DNA of 64,000 nt, taken from NCBI RefSeq assembly GCF_030010625.1, contig NZ_JASCXN010000017.1, positions 62,001 through 126,000 on the forward strand. The letters are read 5' to 3'. Shown piece by piece: positions 44,681-54,069 of the stretch; position 1 is the first letter of the stretch; each line of letters starts with the position of its first letter. A program made the translations under genes and the position numbers. The notes under the pieces were generated by a model. That model made no database searches and was not told the DNA's origin. It saw nothing but the letters and a program-made list of their open reading frames with translations. Origin of the DNA: Streptomyces sp. CC208A (GTDB taxonomy: Bacteria; Actinomycetota; Actinomycetes; Streptomycetales; Streptomycetaceae).

Positions 44681-46621
44681 TCAGGCTCGATGCCGCCGAC
44701 GGACACGGAACACCAGTCCGCTGCCCGCGGCGAGCGCCAGCCCTGACGTCCAGGGAAGCCATCCGGGGAACCCGCTCCCGGTGTCCGGAAGTGTGTGGCT
44801 CTGGTCGTGGTCGGGCGTGGGGGACGGCGACGGAGTGGGCAGTGGACGGATGGGCACACCGCAGCCGCCGACCTCTCCGGGATTCGCCTTCCCCACGGTC
44901 GAGACGTTGTTCCCCGGATCCGGGTCGTGCACGTCGGAGGCCGCCCGAGCCGTGTTGTCGACCTCGGCGCAGTCACCGTCGAAGTCACGGGCGAGCTCTA
45001 CCGTGAAGCGGTACTCGGCGGTCTCCCCCGGAGCGAGGCGGTCCGAGCCGCCACAGGTGATCGTGGCCCCCTCGGCCGTGCAGCCGTCCGGGGAACCCAC
45101 GAAGGACAGGGCACGGGGCAGCGGATCGGTGACCGAGACGTTCCGCGCCGTGGACGGACCGTCGTTCCGGACCATCATCACGTAGGCGTAGGTCTCACCG
45201 GGCATGACCGCGTCGGCGCCGTCGGCAAGCTCGTACCGCTTGGTCAGGACGAGGTCCGCAGAGGCCGGGGCAGGTCCTCCGTCCTCGCCCGGAAGGCCGG
45301 TGAGCTCGGCGGTGTTGTTGGACGGGTCCGGGTCGTCGGTTCGTGCCCCGGCACGGACCCGGTTGACCAGGTCGGACCCGTCACCGGTGTAGTCGGGGGC
45401 CAGCCTGACCCGGACGGTGAACGCCACGTGCCGGTCCGGGGCGAGAGCCGCCCTCTCGGGGCAGACGACGGTCCCGCCGTACGCACCGGCTTCGCCCGTG
45501 CAGCCGTCCGGGGAGTCCACGAACGCCATACCGTCGGGAAGGTCGTCGGTCACCGACACACCGGCGGCCTGCGAGGGCCCGTGGTTCCGCGCGGTGAGGG
45601 TGTAGGCGAAGACGGTCCCCGGAACCACGGGATCCGCCCCCGCGAACTCCTTGGCGACGGCGAGATCCGCACGCGGGCGCTCCACCGTCCCGTCCGGCGG
45701 ACCGGCACCCGGATGCGGGCCGGTGTTGTTGGCGGTGTCCGGGTCGTGGGTGTCCGACATCACCGTCGCCTGGTTGAGGATGTCCGAGCCGTCGCCGGTG
45801 TACGCGGGATCCAGACGCACGGTGACGACCCACGAAGCCGTCCCACCCGGGTCGAGTCTCGCCACCGGACCACAGGTCACCTGCCGGCCGTCCGCCGTGC
45901 AGCCGTCCTTGGAACCGACGAAGGACAGGGCGGGGGGGAGCTCGTCGGTGGCGGTGACGTTCCTGGCCTGCGCGGGCCCGTGGTTGACCACCGTGATCCG
46001 GTAGTCGAAAGTCTCACCAGGGGCCACGGCACGCGGTCTCACCGGAGCCAGGACCACCAGACCGGAGCCAGCGGAGACCTCCTCCCGTCGATCCGCGTCC
46101 ATCACCGGCCGGCTCTCCGCACCCGAAACCGAACTCCCCTCCGCGCCCGGATTCCCCTTCCACCCCCGGCCACCCCCCTGCTCCTTACCTCCTTCCCCCC
46201 GTCCTTCCTCCTCGCCCGGCGCCCGGGGCAGCCCCTCCCTCGGCTCGCCGTCCGACGCGACGCGCCCGTTCGCCCCCGCCGGGGGGCCGGAGGGCGCCAC
46301 CACGCCGCTCCCAGCCCTCGCGCCTTCACCCTCACCCTGGCACTCCGGGTCGGAGGAAGGACGGAGCACCGCTCCTGGCACGTCAGCCCTCGCAGGTGCC
46401 CCGTGTCCATCGGCCGACGCCGCCTGGCGGGACGTCAGTGTCGAGACCTCGCGGGCACAGCCGTTCCCCGCCCCTTCCGACGGAAGGAGAGCCGCCGAGG
46501 CGGGAAGAGCGGACGCCCCGGCGAGGACCACCCCCATCATCAGAGCGCCGGGAACCGTGTACCCCACCCCGCGCCGCAGACCTGCCCCCCTGGCCCACGT
46601 CACCTTGCGACCGCTCTCCAT
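44681..46621 (-). CDS. DUF11-repeat surface protein B with LPDTG anchor
   Basis: Protein of 646 residues. A signal peptide (GALMMGVVLAGASALPASA) is followed by a long Glu/Gly-rich, low-complexity region (about 50-185) and three DUF11 repeats (YTGDGSDILNQATV, YTGDGSDLVNRVRA, FDGDCAEVDNTARA). It ends in a sorting signal: Pro/Ser/Thr-rich wall spacer, LPDTG, a hydrophobic helix (WTSGLALAAGSGLVF) and RVRRRHRA. Sortase should attach it to peptidoglycan. Only this member of the three keeps an anchor. Confidence 0.9.
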   Translation of the reverse strand: MESGRKVTWARGAGLRRGVGYTVPGALMMGVVLAGASALPASAALLPSEGAGNGCAREVSTLTSRQAASADGHGAPARADVPGAVLRPSSDPECQGEGEGARAGSGVVAPSGPPAGANGRVASDGEPREGLPRAPGEEEGRGEGGKEQGGGRGWKGNPGAEGSSVSGAESRPVMDADRREEVSAGSGLVVLAPVRPRAVAPGETFDYRITVVNHGPAQARNVTATDELPPALSFVGSKDGCTADGRQVTCGPVARLDPGGTASWVVTVRLDPAYTGDGSDILNQATVMSDTHDPDTANNTGPHPGAGPPDGTVERPRADLAVAKEFAGADPVVPGTVFAYTLTARNHGPSQAAGVSVTDDLPDGMAFVDSPDGCTGEAGAYGGTVVCPERAALAPDRHVAFTVRVRLAPDYTGDGSDLVNRVRAGARTDDPDPSNNTAELTGLPGEDGGPAPASADLVLTKRYELADGADAVMPGETYAYVMMVRNDGPSTARNVSVTDPLPRALSFVGSPDGCTAEGATITCGGSDRLAPGETAEYRFTVELARDFDGDCAEVDNTARAASDVHDPDPGNNVSTVGKANPGEVGGCGVPIRPLPTPSPSPTPDHDQSHTLPDTGSGFPGWLPWTSGLALAAGSGLVFRVRRRHRA

Positions 46622-47463
46622 GAAGGGCCCTCACTTTCCCACAGGGGGCGCCCCGGCCCATACCCATCGACAGTCCGTTACGATTATTCTGTACATATAC
46701 GGCGAGTCATGACATATCGTCATACTCCGATCGGTGTGGCAGCGACACAGGAGCGATGGGGTCTCGGGGTGACGGAGCCGGGCCGGAAGAGAACACCCCA
46801 TCACCGTCGGCCGGGCATGGGAGAACATGCGGCGGTCAGCCGTCCCGGCGATCGGCGAGACGCCGGACGGTGACCCACCGTCGAGCAGGTGCCGGGCAGC
46901 GGGCCGACAGCGGCTGTGGCGGCGTACGGCGAGCGGCCGGACGCGATACCCAGTGGGCTGGGCTCGCAGCGCCATGCCGGGTACGCCCCGGCTTCCTCAC
47001 CCACAAGGCGCCGCCGAGCCACCTCACTGTCCGCGGCGTCTGGGGGGGGGCGACGGCGGTCGCCCGTACGTCGTCGAGCGTATCGTCCGTTCGTGAGCGT
47101 GAGCTCGACGTCCGCCCTGACCGGGGTCGGCTCGGCGGATTCGGCCCCGTCCGCCCCGAGCAGACCGCTCGTGGCCGCATCCGGCACACTGCTCGGTCTT
47201 CCCGACGGAAACTGCCGGCGTGGCCTTGCCACGGGGCCTGATGCCCGTGTCACCACCGCTGCAGGCCGAGCCGAGCAGGACGGCGGCCGCGCGCGTCTCC
47301 GCTGCCCCGGCCGGCGGCCTCTCCGGCTCCCGGCCGTTCGCGTTCTGGCCGGACTCGGCGCAACCGCCGCTTGGCCTGCACGAGTTTCGACGCCGGCGCC
47401 GGAAGAGCGTCCGGCGTCACCGCGCCCACCGTCCACGACAGGCCGTCGTCCGTGGACCCGACC
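46622..47463. other. Gene-poor gap between DUF11 genes with possible lipoprotein remnant
   Basis: 842 bp without an intact gene. It has an AT-rich promoter-like stretch (46680-46730) and a run of nine G residues at 47042-47050. On the minus strand, different frames carry gene-like fragments: AAAVLLGSACSGGDTG (lipobox-like LGSAC) and, in another frame, ESAEPTPVRADVELTLTNGR. Together they suggest a frameshifted lipoprotein gene near 47050-47310. This is weak evidence. Confidence 0.3.
46686..46727 (-). promoter_or_regulatory. Upstream region of DUF11 protein B: TCTGTACATATA and inverted repeat
   Basis: The + strand TCTGTACATATAC (from 46688) recurs upstream of DUF11 protein C as GCTGTACATATAA (50658-50670). 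To the right, 46704-46727 is an imperfect inverted repeat, GAGTCATGAC-N5-GTCATACTC. The island is AT-rich compared with its surroundings and is the likely promoter/operator of the gene ending at 44681. Confidence 0.45.
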
Positions 47464-50400
47464 TCACAGGTGGACCTGTCGCCGGAGGACGACGGGTGTG
47501 GTGTCGTCCACCTTCTTCTTGATCGCGAGATCGGCCTCGGCCGTCTCCGTGGTCCGCACCACGAAGGGAGCCGAGTTGTTCCCGATCGCCGGATCCTCGG
47601 CGTTCGCCACGGTGACGCGGCCGTCCGAGAGTGCCGTGTCGAGCGGCGCGTTCGGATCGACCACCACCGAGACGGCGAACGAGGCCGTGGCTCCGCTCCT
47701 CAGTCCGGCCGGGATCGTGCACGTCACAGACTTCCTGCCCGCCGTCACCATGCATCCTTCGGGCTGGGGTGCGGCGGCCGTGGTGTGGTCCGGCATCGTG
47801 AACGTCACCGTCGACACCGACGTGGTGTCCGACGGGCCGCCGTTGCGCACCGTCCCGGTCACGGTGCCCGCCGTACCGGGAATCACCGGGGCGGTGGGCG
47901 AGGTCGCCGACATCGCCAGGTCGTTCACCCCCTTCGCGGTGGTCGACAGCGGCACCGCCGCCGTATCGTTCTCCGCCCTCGGGTCGTCGGCGGAGGTCAC
48001 CACCGCCGAGCCGCCCGACAGCGCGGCCGCGACCGGGGCGTTCGAGTCGACGACCAACGGGATCGCGAGGACGGCCCTGGCATCCCTGGCCAAGCCGGCG
48101 GCCACGGTGCAGGTGACCGACGTGCCGTCAGTGGCCGCGGTGCAGCCGGACGGCAGCGGCGCACCGGGCTTCGTGCGCTGCGGCAGCGTGAAGGTCACGG
48201 TCGCCGCGTCCCCCGTCGTCGACGGCCCGTTGTTGGTGACGGTCAGCGTCGCCGTGGAGGTGCCGCCGGGCACCACCGGGTTCGGGGAGGTTCCCGCGGT
48301 GATCGCCAGGTCACTGGTGCGCACCAAGAGCTTGGCGTTCGGGCATGTGGCCGGGTCCGAGGCGTCCGCGCACAGCGGGTTGTCGTTGATCGTGTCCGAG
48401 GTCAGCGCCGTCACGGCGTTGAGGAACTCGCCCTCCTGGGCGCCCCTCACCGTGATCCTCAGGGTCGCGGTGGCGTCCTTGGCCAGTGCGCCGACCTTCC
48501 ACTGGCCACTGGTCCTGTCGTACGTGCCCGCCGAGTCGTCCGACACCCAGGTGAGACCGGTCGGCAGCCGGTCGGTGAGCACGACGTTCGCCGCGGCGTT
48601 CGGTCCGTCGTTCCTCACCGTGACGGTGAAGACCGCCTGCCCGCCGATCGGGACCTTCGGCTTGTCGACGGTCTTGGCCACCGTCAGGTTCGCCCCCGGC
48701 GCGATCACCAGCGGCGCCGCCTTCGACAGGGCGGCGATGCCGTCACCGCTGAAGTCGTTGGTCGCGGTGCCCGGGGTCGCCGTGGTCTTCACCTTCGCCT
48801 GGAAGGTGAAGGTGGAGGACTCCCCGGCGGGTAGTGTGGTGAAGGTGGCCCAGCCCACCTGGGATCCCGTCACGGTGGGTTCGTCCAGGTCCATGCCCCG
48901 GGTCGAGTCGGCGACGTAGTCCAGTCGGCTGTCCAGGGTGTCGGTGAAGCCGAAGGTGGTCACCGGATAGGTGTTCGGGTTGGTGATCTTCACGGTGTAG
49001 GTGACGGTGTCGCCCGGCTTCGCCCTGCCCGGCGACACCGTCTTCTCCGCCTGCATGGGCTTCACGTCCGCCGGGCGGAAGTAGGTGAAGAAGCTGAAGG
49101 TCTGCGACGCGCCCGACTCCAGCGAGTACGGCCACGAGATGGCCATGCCGCTGTCCAGGTTGCTCCCGCACTGGCAGGTGTTCGGCAGGGCCCTGCCGGT
49201 CCCGATCTGGCTGCTGACCGTGCTGTAGCGGCCCTCCATGTAGGAGCTTCCGGGAGTGAGCGGAACGAACATCATGGCCTGTCCGGTGCCGTCGGCGTTC
49301 TTCACGCAGGCGATGCCGTTGCCCCTCCCCGGAGCGGCCGGAAGGACCACGCCGTAGCTGTTGTCGGAGCCCTGGAGGTAGCAGTCACCCCCGCGGTACA
49401 GGTGGCCGGACTGCGCCCTGGTGCCGTAGTTCGTGACCGTGATGTCGACCCTGAACCCGTTCTCGCCGTTGACGTAGGTCTCCCGCTGGGAGAGGCGCAG
49501 TACGTCGGCGGCCGTGAAGTCCGTCGTCATCGTGAAGGGATCGTCCACGGTGCCGGTGCCGGTGGTCGGCGTCTGGTTGACGGCCTTGGTGCTCGCGCTG
49601 CTCGAACTCTGTACGAACGACACGCCGCCGTAGACACTGCTCCCCACCCCGATGCCGGTGCCGCAGGCGCCGGAGCCGTAGAACTGCTTCGTACTCCTGT
49701 AGTCGGCCTGGCACCCACCGGTGTTGGAGGTCCGGATCAGTGTCACCGGACTACCCGTGATACTCCCGCTGCCGACCACCCTGACCGAGACGCTGTGCGT
49801 GAGAGTCGTCTGACCTGCCAACGTCTGGGTCGCCGTGTAGGTCACCGGGCCGCTGCTGGTGCTCTGACCGGTGGCGACGACCGCCCACCGGCCGTCGCCA
49901 CCGACGGTCGCCGTGCCGACGGTCGACGAACCACGGGTGAGCGCCACCCGGGCACCGGGCGCACCGGTCCCGGTGAACTCGATGGTGGGCCCGATGGTGT
50001 CACCGTCCTTCGGTGACTCGATGTTCACGGCCGGGATCCTCCACTCGACCACGGCCGCACCGGCCGTCCTGGGAGTGCCGTACCTGTCATCACCGTAGAA
50101 CGGGTCGTCCACGCCACCGGTCCCGAGCGGAGCGTCGGCCCTCACCTTGCCCTCGCGGGTGCCGACATCACCGCCCGCGACCAGCAGCAGGGTCCCGGAC
50201 GCGTCCTTCACCCAGGCGGCGTCACCGCCGGCACCCTTGCCGTCGTCGGCCGTGCCTCTCGCCGCGGGAACGTTGATCGAGTACGACACTGACAGTGGCG
50301 CCGAGACCGACCTCTGGGTGTGGCCGCCGACTCCCCCGGCACTGGCGCTGCCGTTCGGGCCACCGCCGTCGCCCCACAGATGGAACCGCACCGCGGTCGC

Positions 50401-50619
50401 CGCGGCGGGCGGCGTGAACGTCTGTGCGGAACTGTCGGCCCGGAAGATCCGGCACTGGTTGTACCCCGGCGTCTGCGCCACGCAGGCACCCGTCGGGGCA
50501 CGCTGCTCCGACGTGGGGTGCTGCACAGGGGGCACGGCTCCGGACGAGAACGGCGACACGAAGACGACCAGGACACAGGCCATCACTGCTGTGATCAGGT
50601 ATCTCGTTCTGACAGCCAT
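47464..50619 (-). CDS. DUF11-repeat surface protein C, C-terminally truncated
   Basis: Exported protein of 1051 residues. Signal peptide (RYLITAVMACVLVVFVSPFS); N-terminal Gly-rich domain (about 35-200); an Ig-like segment (ESPKDGDTIGPTIEFTGTGA); a domain with CQADYRSTKQFYG and a Cys-rich stretch; then DUF11-type repeats (KTVSPGRAKPGDTVTYTVKI; GANLTVAKTVDKPKVPIGGQ; SDLAITAGTSPNPVVPGG; NDLAMSATSPTAPVIPG). The last repeat starts ADLAIKKKVDDTTPVV and ends after seven unrelated residues (LRRQVHL). No anchor remains, which points to a frameshift or deletion. Confidence 0.85.
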   Translation of the reverse strand: MAVRTRYLITAVMACVLVVFVSPFSSGAVPPVQHPTSEQRAPTGACVAQTPGYNQCRIFRADSSAQTFTPPAAATAVRFHLWGDGGGPNGSASAGGVGGHTQRSVSAPLSVSYSINVPAARGTADDGKGAGGDAAWVKDASGTLLLVAGGDVGTREGKVRADAPLGTGGVDDPFYGDDRYGTPRTAGAAVVEWRIPAVNIESPKDGDTIGPTIEFTGTGAPGARVALTRGSSTVGTATVGGDGRWAVVATGQSTSSGPVTYTATQTLAGQTTLTHSVSVRVVGSGSITGSPVTLIRTSNTGGCQADYRSTKQFYGSGACGTGIGVGSSVYGGVSFVQSSSSASTKAVNQTPTTGTGTVDDPFTMTTDFTAADVLRLSQRETYVNGENGFRVDITVTNYGTRAQSGHLYRGGDCYLQGSDNSYGVVLPAAPGRGNGIACVKNADGTGQAMMFVPLTPGSSYMEGRYSTVSSQIGTGRALPNTCQCGSNLDSGMAISWPYSLESGASQTFSFFTYFRPADVKPMQAEKTVSPGRAKPGDTVTYTVKITNPNTYPVTTFGFTDTLDSRLDYVADSTRGMDLDEPTVTGSQVGWATFTTLPAGESSTFTFQAKVKTTATPGTATNDFSGDGIAALSKAAPLVIAPGANLTVAKTVDKPKVPIGGQAVFTVTVRNDGPNAAANVVLTDRLPTGLTWVSDDSAGTYDRTSGQWKVGALAKDATATLRITVRGAQEGEFLNAVTALTSDTINDNPLCADASDPATCPNAKLLVRTSDLAITAGTSPNPVVPGGTSTATLTVTNNGPSTTGDAATVTFTLPQRTKPGAPLPSGCTAATDGTSVTCTVAAGLARDARAVLAIPLVVDSNAPVAAALSGGSAVVTSADDPRAENDTAAVPLSTTAKGVNDLAMSATSPTAPVIPGTAGTVTGTVRNGGPSDTTSVSTVTFTMPDHTTAAAPQPEGCMVTAGRKSVTCTIPAGLRSGATASFAVSVVVDPNAPLDTALSDGRVTVANAEDPAIGNNSAPFVVRTTETAEADLAIKKKVDDTTPVVLRRQVHL

Positions 50620-50647
50620 CGAGTCCCCGCTCCATCCGATTCAAGAC

Positions 50648-50670
50648 GTACAGCGTGCTGTACATATAAA
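50648..50670 (-). promoter_or_regulatory. Palindrome GTACAGC-N2-GCTGTAC plus TACATATA
   Basis: GTACAGCGTGCTGTAC (50648-50663) is a 16-bp palindrome directly followed by ATATAAAC, about 30 bp upstream of the DUF11 protein C start. Half of it (CTGTACATATA) recurs upstream of DUF11 protein B. Confidence 0.55.
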
Positions 50671-50724
50671 CGCCGCACGCGCCCCAGGCGAGGCGGGACA
50701 CCCCGAACGCGGCGAGCCGAACAG

Positions 50725-50845
50725 GAAAAGACCCGGTTCCCCGACTGGATCGGGGTGCCCTGGCGCTACCTGCCGTGCGGCTTTCCCCCGCGCACCGCCG
50801 TCTTCGGCCGCTTCAGCGCCGGGACCCACGACGGCACGCAGGCAG
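50725..50845 (+). mobile_element. IS5-family transposase remnant
   Basis: The frame encodes EKTRFPDWIGVPWRYLPCGF then PPRTAVFGRFSAGTHDGT, matching the N-terminal domain of IS5-group transposases (GVPWRYLPHDFPPWTTVYGYF-W--DGT pattern). Only about 40 residues survive; there is no DDE domain and no terminal inverted repeat that I can see. Confidence 0.7.
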
Positions 50846-50940
50846 GGGAGAACGACCACGGGCCGACACTCGGCCCGTGGCCCTTCGCGGTCATCCGGCC
50901 CGGTGCGCCCGGCGAATCGGCGGCGCCCCGTCCGTCCGCC

Positions 50941-51200
50941 CGGCAGGCTCCCTGTGCGGGGAAGACTGCTGTTCAGGCTGTTCCTCGTCACCGCCGTCGT
51001 CGGAGCGAGCAGCGTCGCCGCCACGGCCGGGCTCACCGCGCGGACCACGGCCCGGGCGATCGAGCGGCAGCAGGGGCAGACCGCCGCCGTCGGCCTGTGG
51101 CACGACGCCGACCCCGTACGACCGCGCCAAACCAGCGGCAACCTCGTGGCCGACGCCATCCGGCACACACCCACCGCGTTCGGACTCCGGTTGCCCGGAA
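50941..51200 (+). pseudogene. Sensor histidine kinase remnant (internally deleted)
   Basis: One frame gives a sensor-kinase-like N terminus, LPVRGRLLFRLFLVTAVVGA then TARTTARAIERQQGQTAA. After a short gap it gives NLVADAIRHTPTA, the N box of an HATPase_c domain (usual NLLxNAxRHTP). The periplasmic, HAMP and HisKA parts between are missing, so a large internal deletion has fused the two ends. It may once have regulated the neighbouring MMPL gene. Confidence 0.6.
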
Positions 51201-51753
51201 GGAGCGGACAACCAGAAACCGGAACAGCCGGACGACAGCCGCCGACGCCCGCCAGGGACCGGTTGTGAACCCCGCCCCCGCCGCGGTGGGAGCAGCCGGT
51301 CCGCGCCGGAGAACACGGTTGCCGGACGGAAGACCCACCGGGATCCCCGGTCGGTGAGGTCACCGCCGGCCCGAGGGGTTTCACCACGTCCGCCGGCGCG
51401 GGGCCGCGGGCCGACCGACCGCACCTCGTCCGGGCCGAGTGCGCGGGGCCGCGGGCCTGTGGTACGCCCCTCGGGCCGTGACCGGCGTTGAGCGGAGAAC
51501 ACTTCGCGTTCCCGCTGTCGGCGCCCGGCTCCGGGCCCGATCCGGCACGGCGGCTGACGGGTCTCCACCGGGGAGGGACGGCGGAACGCGGCTCCTCCGG
51601 TGCGGCGGCGAAGCCCCGGCGTCCGGCGACGGGGGAGCGGAGCACGGGCGTCGAGATGACGGGGACGCCCGAAGAGCCAACAATTGTCGTGGAAGACCAC
51701 TCATCGACGGAGGTACCGGCAACTCGGGGACCCCCTGTCCGTACGGCGGTGCC

Positions 51754-54069
51754 ATGGACGCGCGAGACCAGGCCGGGAGCGGCCGCCCGGCCACGGGCGG
51801 CGGAACACCGCCGAAGGGCTTTCTCTACGGCCTCGGGCACTGGTGTGCCCGGCATTTCGTCGTCGTCATCGCTCTGTGGCTGGCGGCCCTGGCGGGGCTG
51901 CAGATCGCGGACCGGCTGGTCGGCGGGCAGTTCTCGGACGACTTCACGCTGCCCGGGGTGCAGTCCTCGGAGGGCGTGGACGTCTTGAAGGCACACGATC
52001 CGGTGGCCGGAGGTTACTCCTCCCAGATCGTGCTGAACCGGCCCTCCGGTCCGCTCACCCAGGAGTCCTCGGCCGTGAACTCGACCGTGGCCGCGCTGGA
52101 GAAGCTGCCCGACGTGCTCAGCGTGCAGAATCCGCTGCCGCCACCGGGTACTCCCCCGCCGACCGCCTCGTCCTCGGAGCCGAACACAGGGCCGCTGTCC
52201 ACGGACGGCGAGACGGCGTACGTCACCATCCGCTTCAGCGTGCCGCCGTCCACGCTCGGCACCGGCTATCTGGACGGCGTCGACTCCGCCGTACAACCGC
52301 TGCGGGACTCCGGGGTCACCGTCGAGTACGGCGGCCCGCTCGGTGAGCTGGCCCGTCCGGCGCCCGACGACCGGACCAGTGAGGCCATCGGCTTCGCCGT
52401 CGCGGTCGTGGTGCTCCTGATCGGCTTCGGCAGTGTGGTCGCCGCCGTGATGCCGCTGGTCACCGCGCTCGTCGGAGCGGTGTGCGGGCTCGCACTGCTG
52501 GGCCTGGCGGCCTCGGCGTTCACCTTCGCCACGGTCTCTCCGACGCTGGCCACGATGATCGGGCTCGGGGTCGGCATCGACTACGCGCTGTTCCTGATCA
52601 CCCGGCACCGCCAGAACATCATGAACGGCCGTCGTCCCGCCGACTCGGCAGGGCTCGCGACGACCACGAGTGGACGGGCGGTGCTGGTCTCCGGCTGCAC
52701 CGTGATCATCGCGCTCTCCGGACTGTGGGCCTCGGGCGTGACGTTCATCGGCAAACTGGGGCTCGCCGCGGCCTTCACCGTGGTCACCGCGGTACTGGCG
52801 GCGCTCACCCTGGTCCCGGCTCTGCTGGGGCTCGTGGGCCGCCGCATCGACCGCCTGCACGTGCGCCGACCGGTCGCCGAGACGGACGCCGTACCGGACA
52901 CGGCACCGGGCGTCGGACAGGTGCACGGCACCTGGCACCGCTACGCCCAGAAGGTGGAGAAGCGTCCCTGGTGGTTCCTGGCGGGGGGCGTCGTGGTCCT
53001 GGCCGTCCTGGCCTTCCCGCTGCTCTTCATCCAGCTCGGGCACATCGGTGACGGCGCCGATCCCGAGTCGTTCACGGACCGCAGGGCGTACGACCTGATC
53101 TCCACGGCTTTCGGGCCGGGTGCGAACGGGCCGCTGACCCTGGTGGTCGACCAGACGGAGGTGCCCACCGGTGACCGTTCCGCGCTGGCCTCCCAGCTGG
53201 AGAAGGCGCTCGCGAACGTTCCGGACGCGGCCAAGATCACACCGTTGCAGACGACGCCGGACGGTGACGTGCTGGTCGGCACCGCGTACTCGGTCGCCTC
53301 CCCGCAGGACGAGCGCACCACGGAGCTGACCAACCACCTGATGGACGACGTGCTGCCGCAGGCGGTGGCCGGGACGGACGCGAAGACGTACGTGACCGGG
53401 ACGACCGCCGCCCAGGTCGACTTCCTCGACATCGTGTCGAGCCGGCTCCCGGTGATCATCGCGGTGGTGGTGGCGCTGGCCTTCCTCGTGATCCTGGTCG
53501 TGTTCCGGGGGCTGCTGGTGGCGGTGAAGGCCGCGGTGCTCAACGTGCTGTCGATCGCCGCGTCGTACGGAGTGGTCGTGGCCGTCTTCCAGTGGGGCTG
53601 GGGCGGTCCGGCGCTGGGCGTCTCCGGGAAGGTGCCGATCGAGAGCTACGTCCCGATGATGATGTTCGCCATCGTCTTCGGTCTGAGCATGGACTACGAG
53701 ATCTTCCTGCTGTCACGCGTGCGCGAGGCGTGGCTGCGTACCGGGGACGCCGAGGCGAGCGTGGCGCACGCGCTGGAGATCACGGCGCGGGTGATCACCT
53801 GTGCCGCGTTGATCATGGTGAGTGTGTTCGCGGCCTTCCTCATCTCGGACAACATCGTGGTGAAGATGCTGGGTCTGGGCCTGGCGGCGAGCGTCCTCAT
53901 CGACGCGACGATCGTCCGCCTCCTCCTGGTGCCCGCGGTGATGACCCTGCTGGGCCGTCGCGCCTGGTGGACCCCGGGCTGGCTGGATCGGCTGCTTCCG
54001 CATCTGGACACCGAGGGCGAGGGGGCCCTGCAGCAGGAGCGGACGACCGCGCCGGGTGGCACGGGTTGA
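51754..54069 (+). CDS. MMPL-family transporter
   Basis: RND-type MMPL exporter of 771 residues with about 12 helices. Helix 1 (HFVVVIALWLAALAGLQIA) is followed by an extracellular domain, then the helix 4-6 cluster with GLGVGIDYALFLITRHRQ, whose Asp-Tyr pair is the proton relay signature. The second half repeats the plan with MMMFAIVFGLSMDYEIFLLS. Members export lipids, siderophores or antibiotics. The ATG at 51754 gives a normal N terminus, though its ribosome site is weak. Confidence 0.9.
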   Translation: MDARDQAGSGRPATGGGTPPKGFLYGLGHWCARHFVVVIALWLAALAGLQIADRLVGGQFSDDFTLPGVQSSEGVDVLKAHDPVAGGYSSQIVLNRPSGPLTQESSAVNSTVAALEKLPDVLSVQNPLPPPGTPPPTASSSEPNTGPLSTDGETAYVTIRFSVPPSTLGTGYLDGVDSAVQPLRDSGVTVEYGGPLGELARPAPDDRTSEAIGFAVAVVVLLIGFGSVVAAVMPLVTALVGAVCGLALLGLAASAFTFATVSPTLATMIGLGVGIDYALFLITRHRQNIMNGRRPADSAGLATTTSGRAVLVSGCTVIIALSGLWASGVTFIGKLGLAAAFTVVTAVLAALTLVPALLGLVGRRIDRLHVRRPVAETDAVPDTAPGVGQVHGTWHRYAQKVEKRPWWFLAGGVVVLAVLAFPLLFIQLGHIGDGADPESFTDRRAYDLISTAFGPGANGPLTLVVDQTEVPTGDRSALASQLEKALANVPDAAKITPLQTTPDGDVLVGTAYSVASPQDERTTELTNHLMDDVLPQAVAGTDAKTYVTGTTAAQVDFLDIVSSRLPVIIAVVVALAFLVILVVFRGLLVAVKAAVLNVLSIAASYGVVVAVFQWGWGGPALGVSGKVPIESYVPMMMFAIVFGLSMDYEIFLLSRVREAWLRTGDAEASVAHALEITARVITCAALIMVSVFAAFLISDNIVVKMLGLGLAASVLIDATIVRLLLVPAVMTLLGRRAWWTPGWLDRLLPHLDTEGEGALQQERTTAPGGTG

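Larger units (their letters stand above)
50620..51753. other. Decayed intergenic stretch with gene remnants
   Basis: 1.1 kb without an intact gene. It contains the promoter palindrome of DUF11 protein C, an IS5-type transposase remnant, a sensor kinase remnant and, near 51395-51455, a repeated GCGCGGGGCCGCGGGCC. No promoter for the MMPL gene was recognised. Confidence 0.6.

Noticed and set aside
51754..54069. MMPL transporter as part of the DUF11 surface-protein operon
   Set aside because: It is on the opposite strand, separated by 1.1 kb of decayed sequence, and shares no promoter element with the DUF11 genes.
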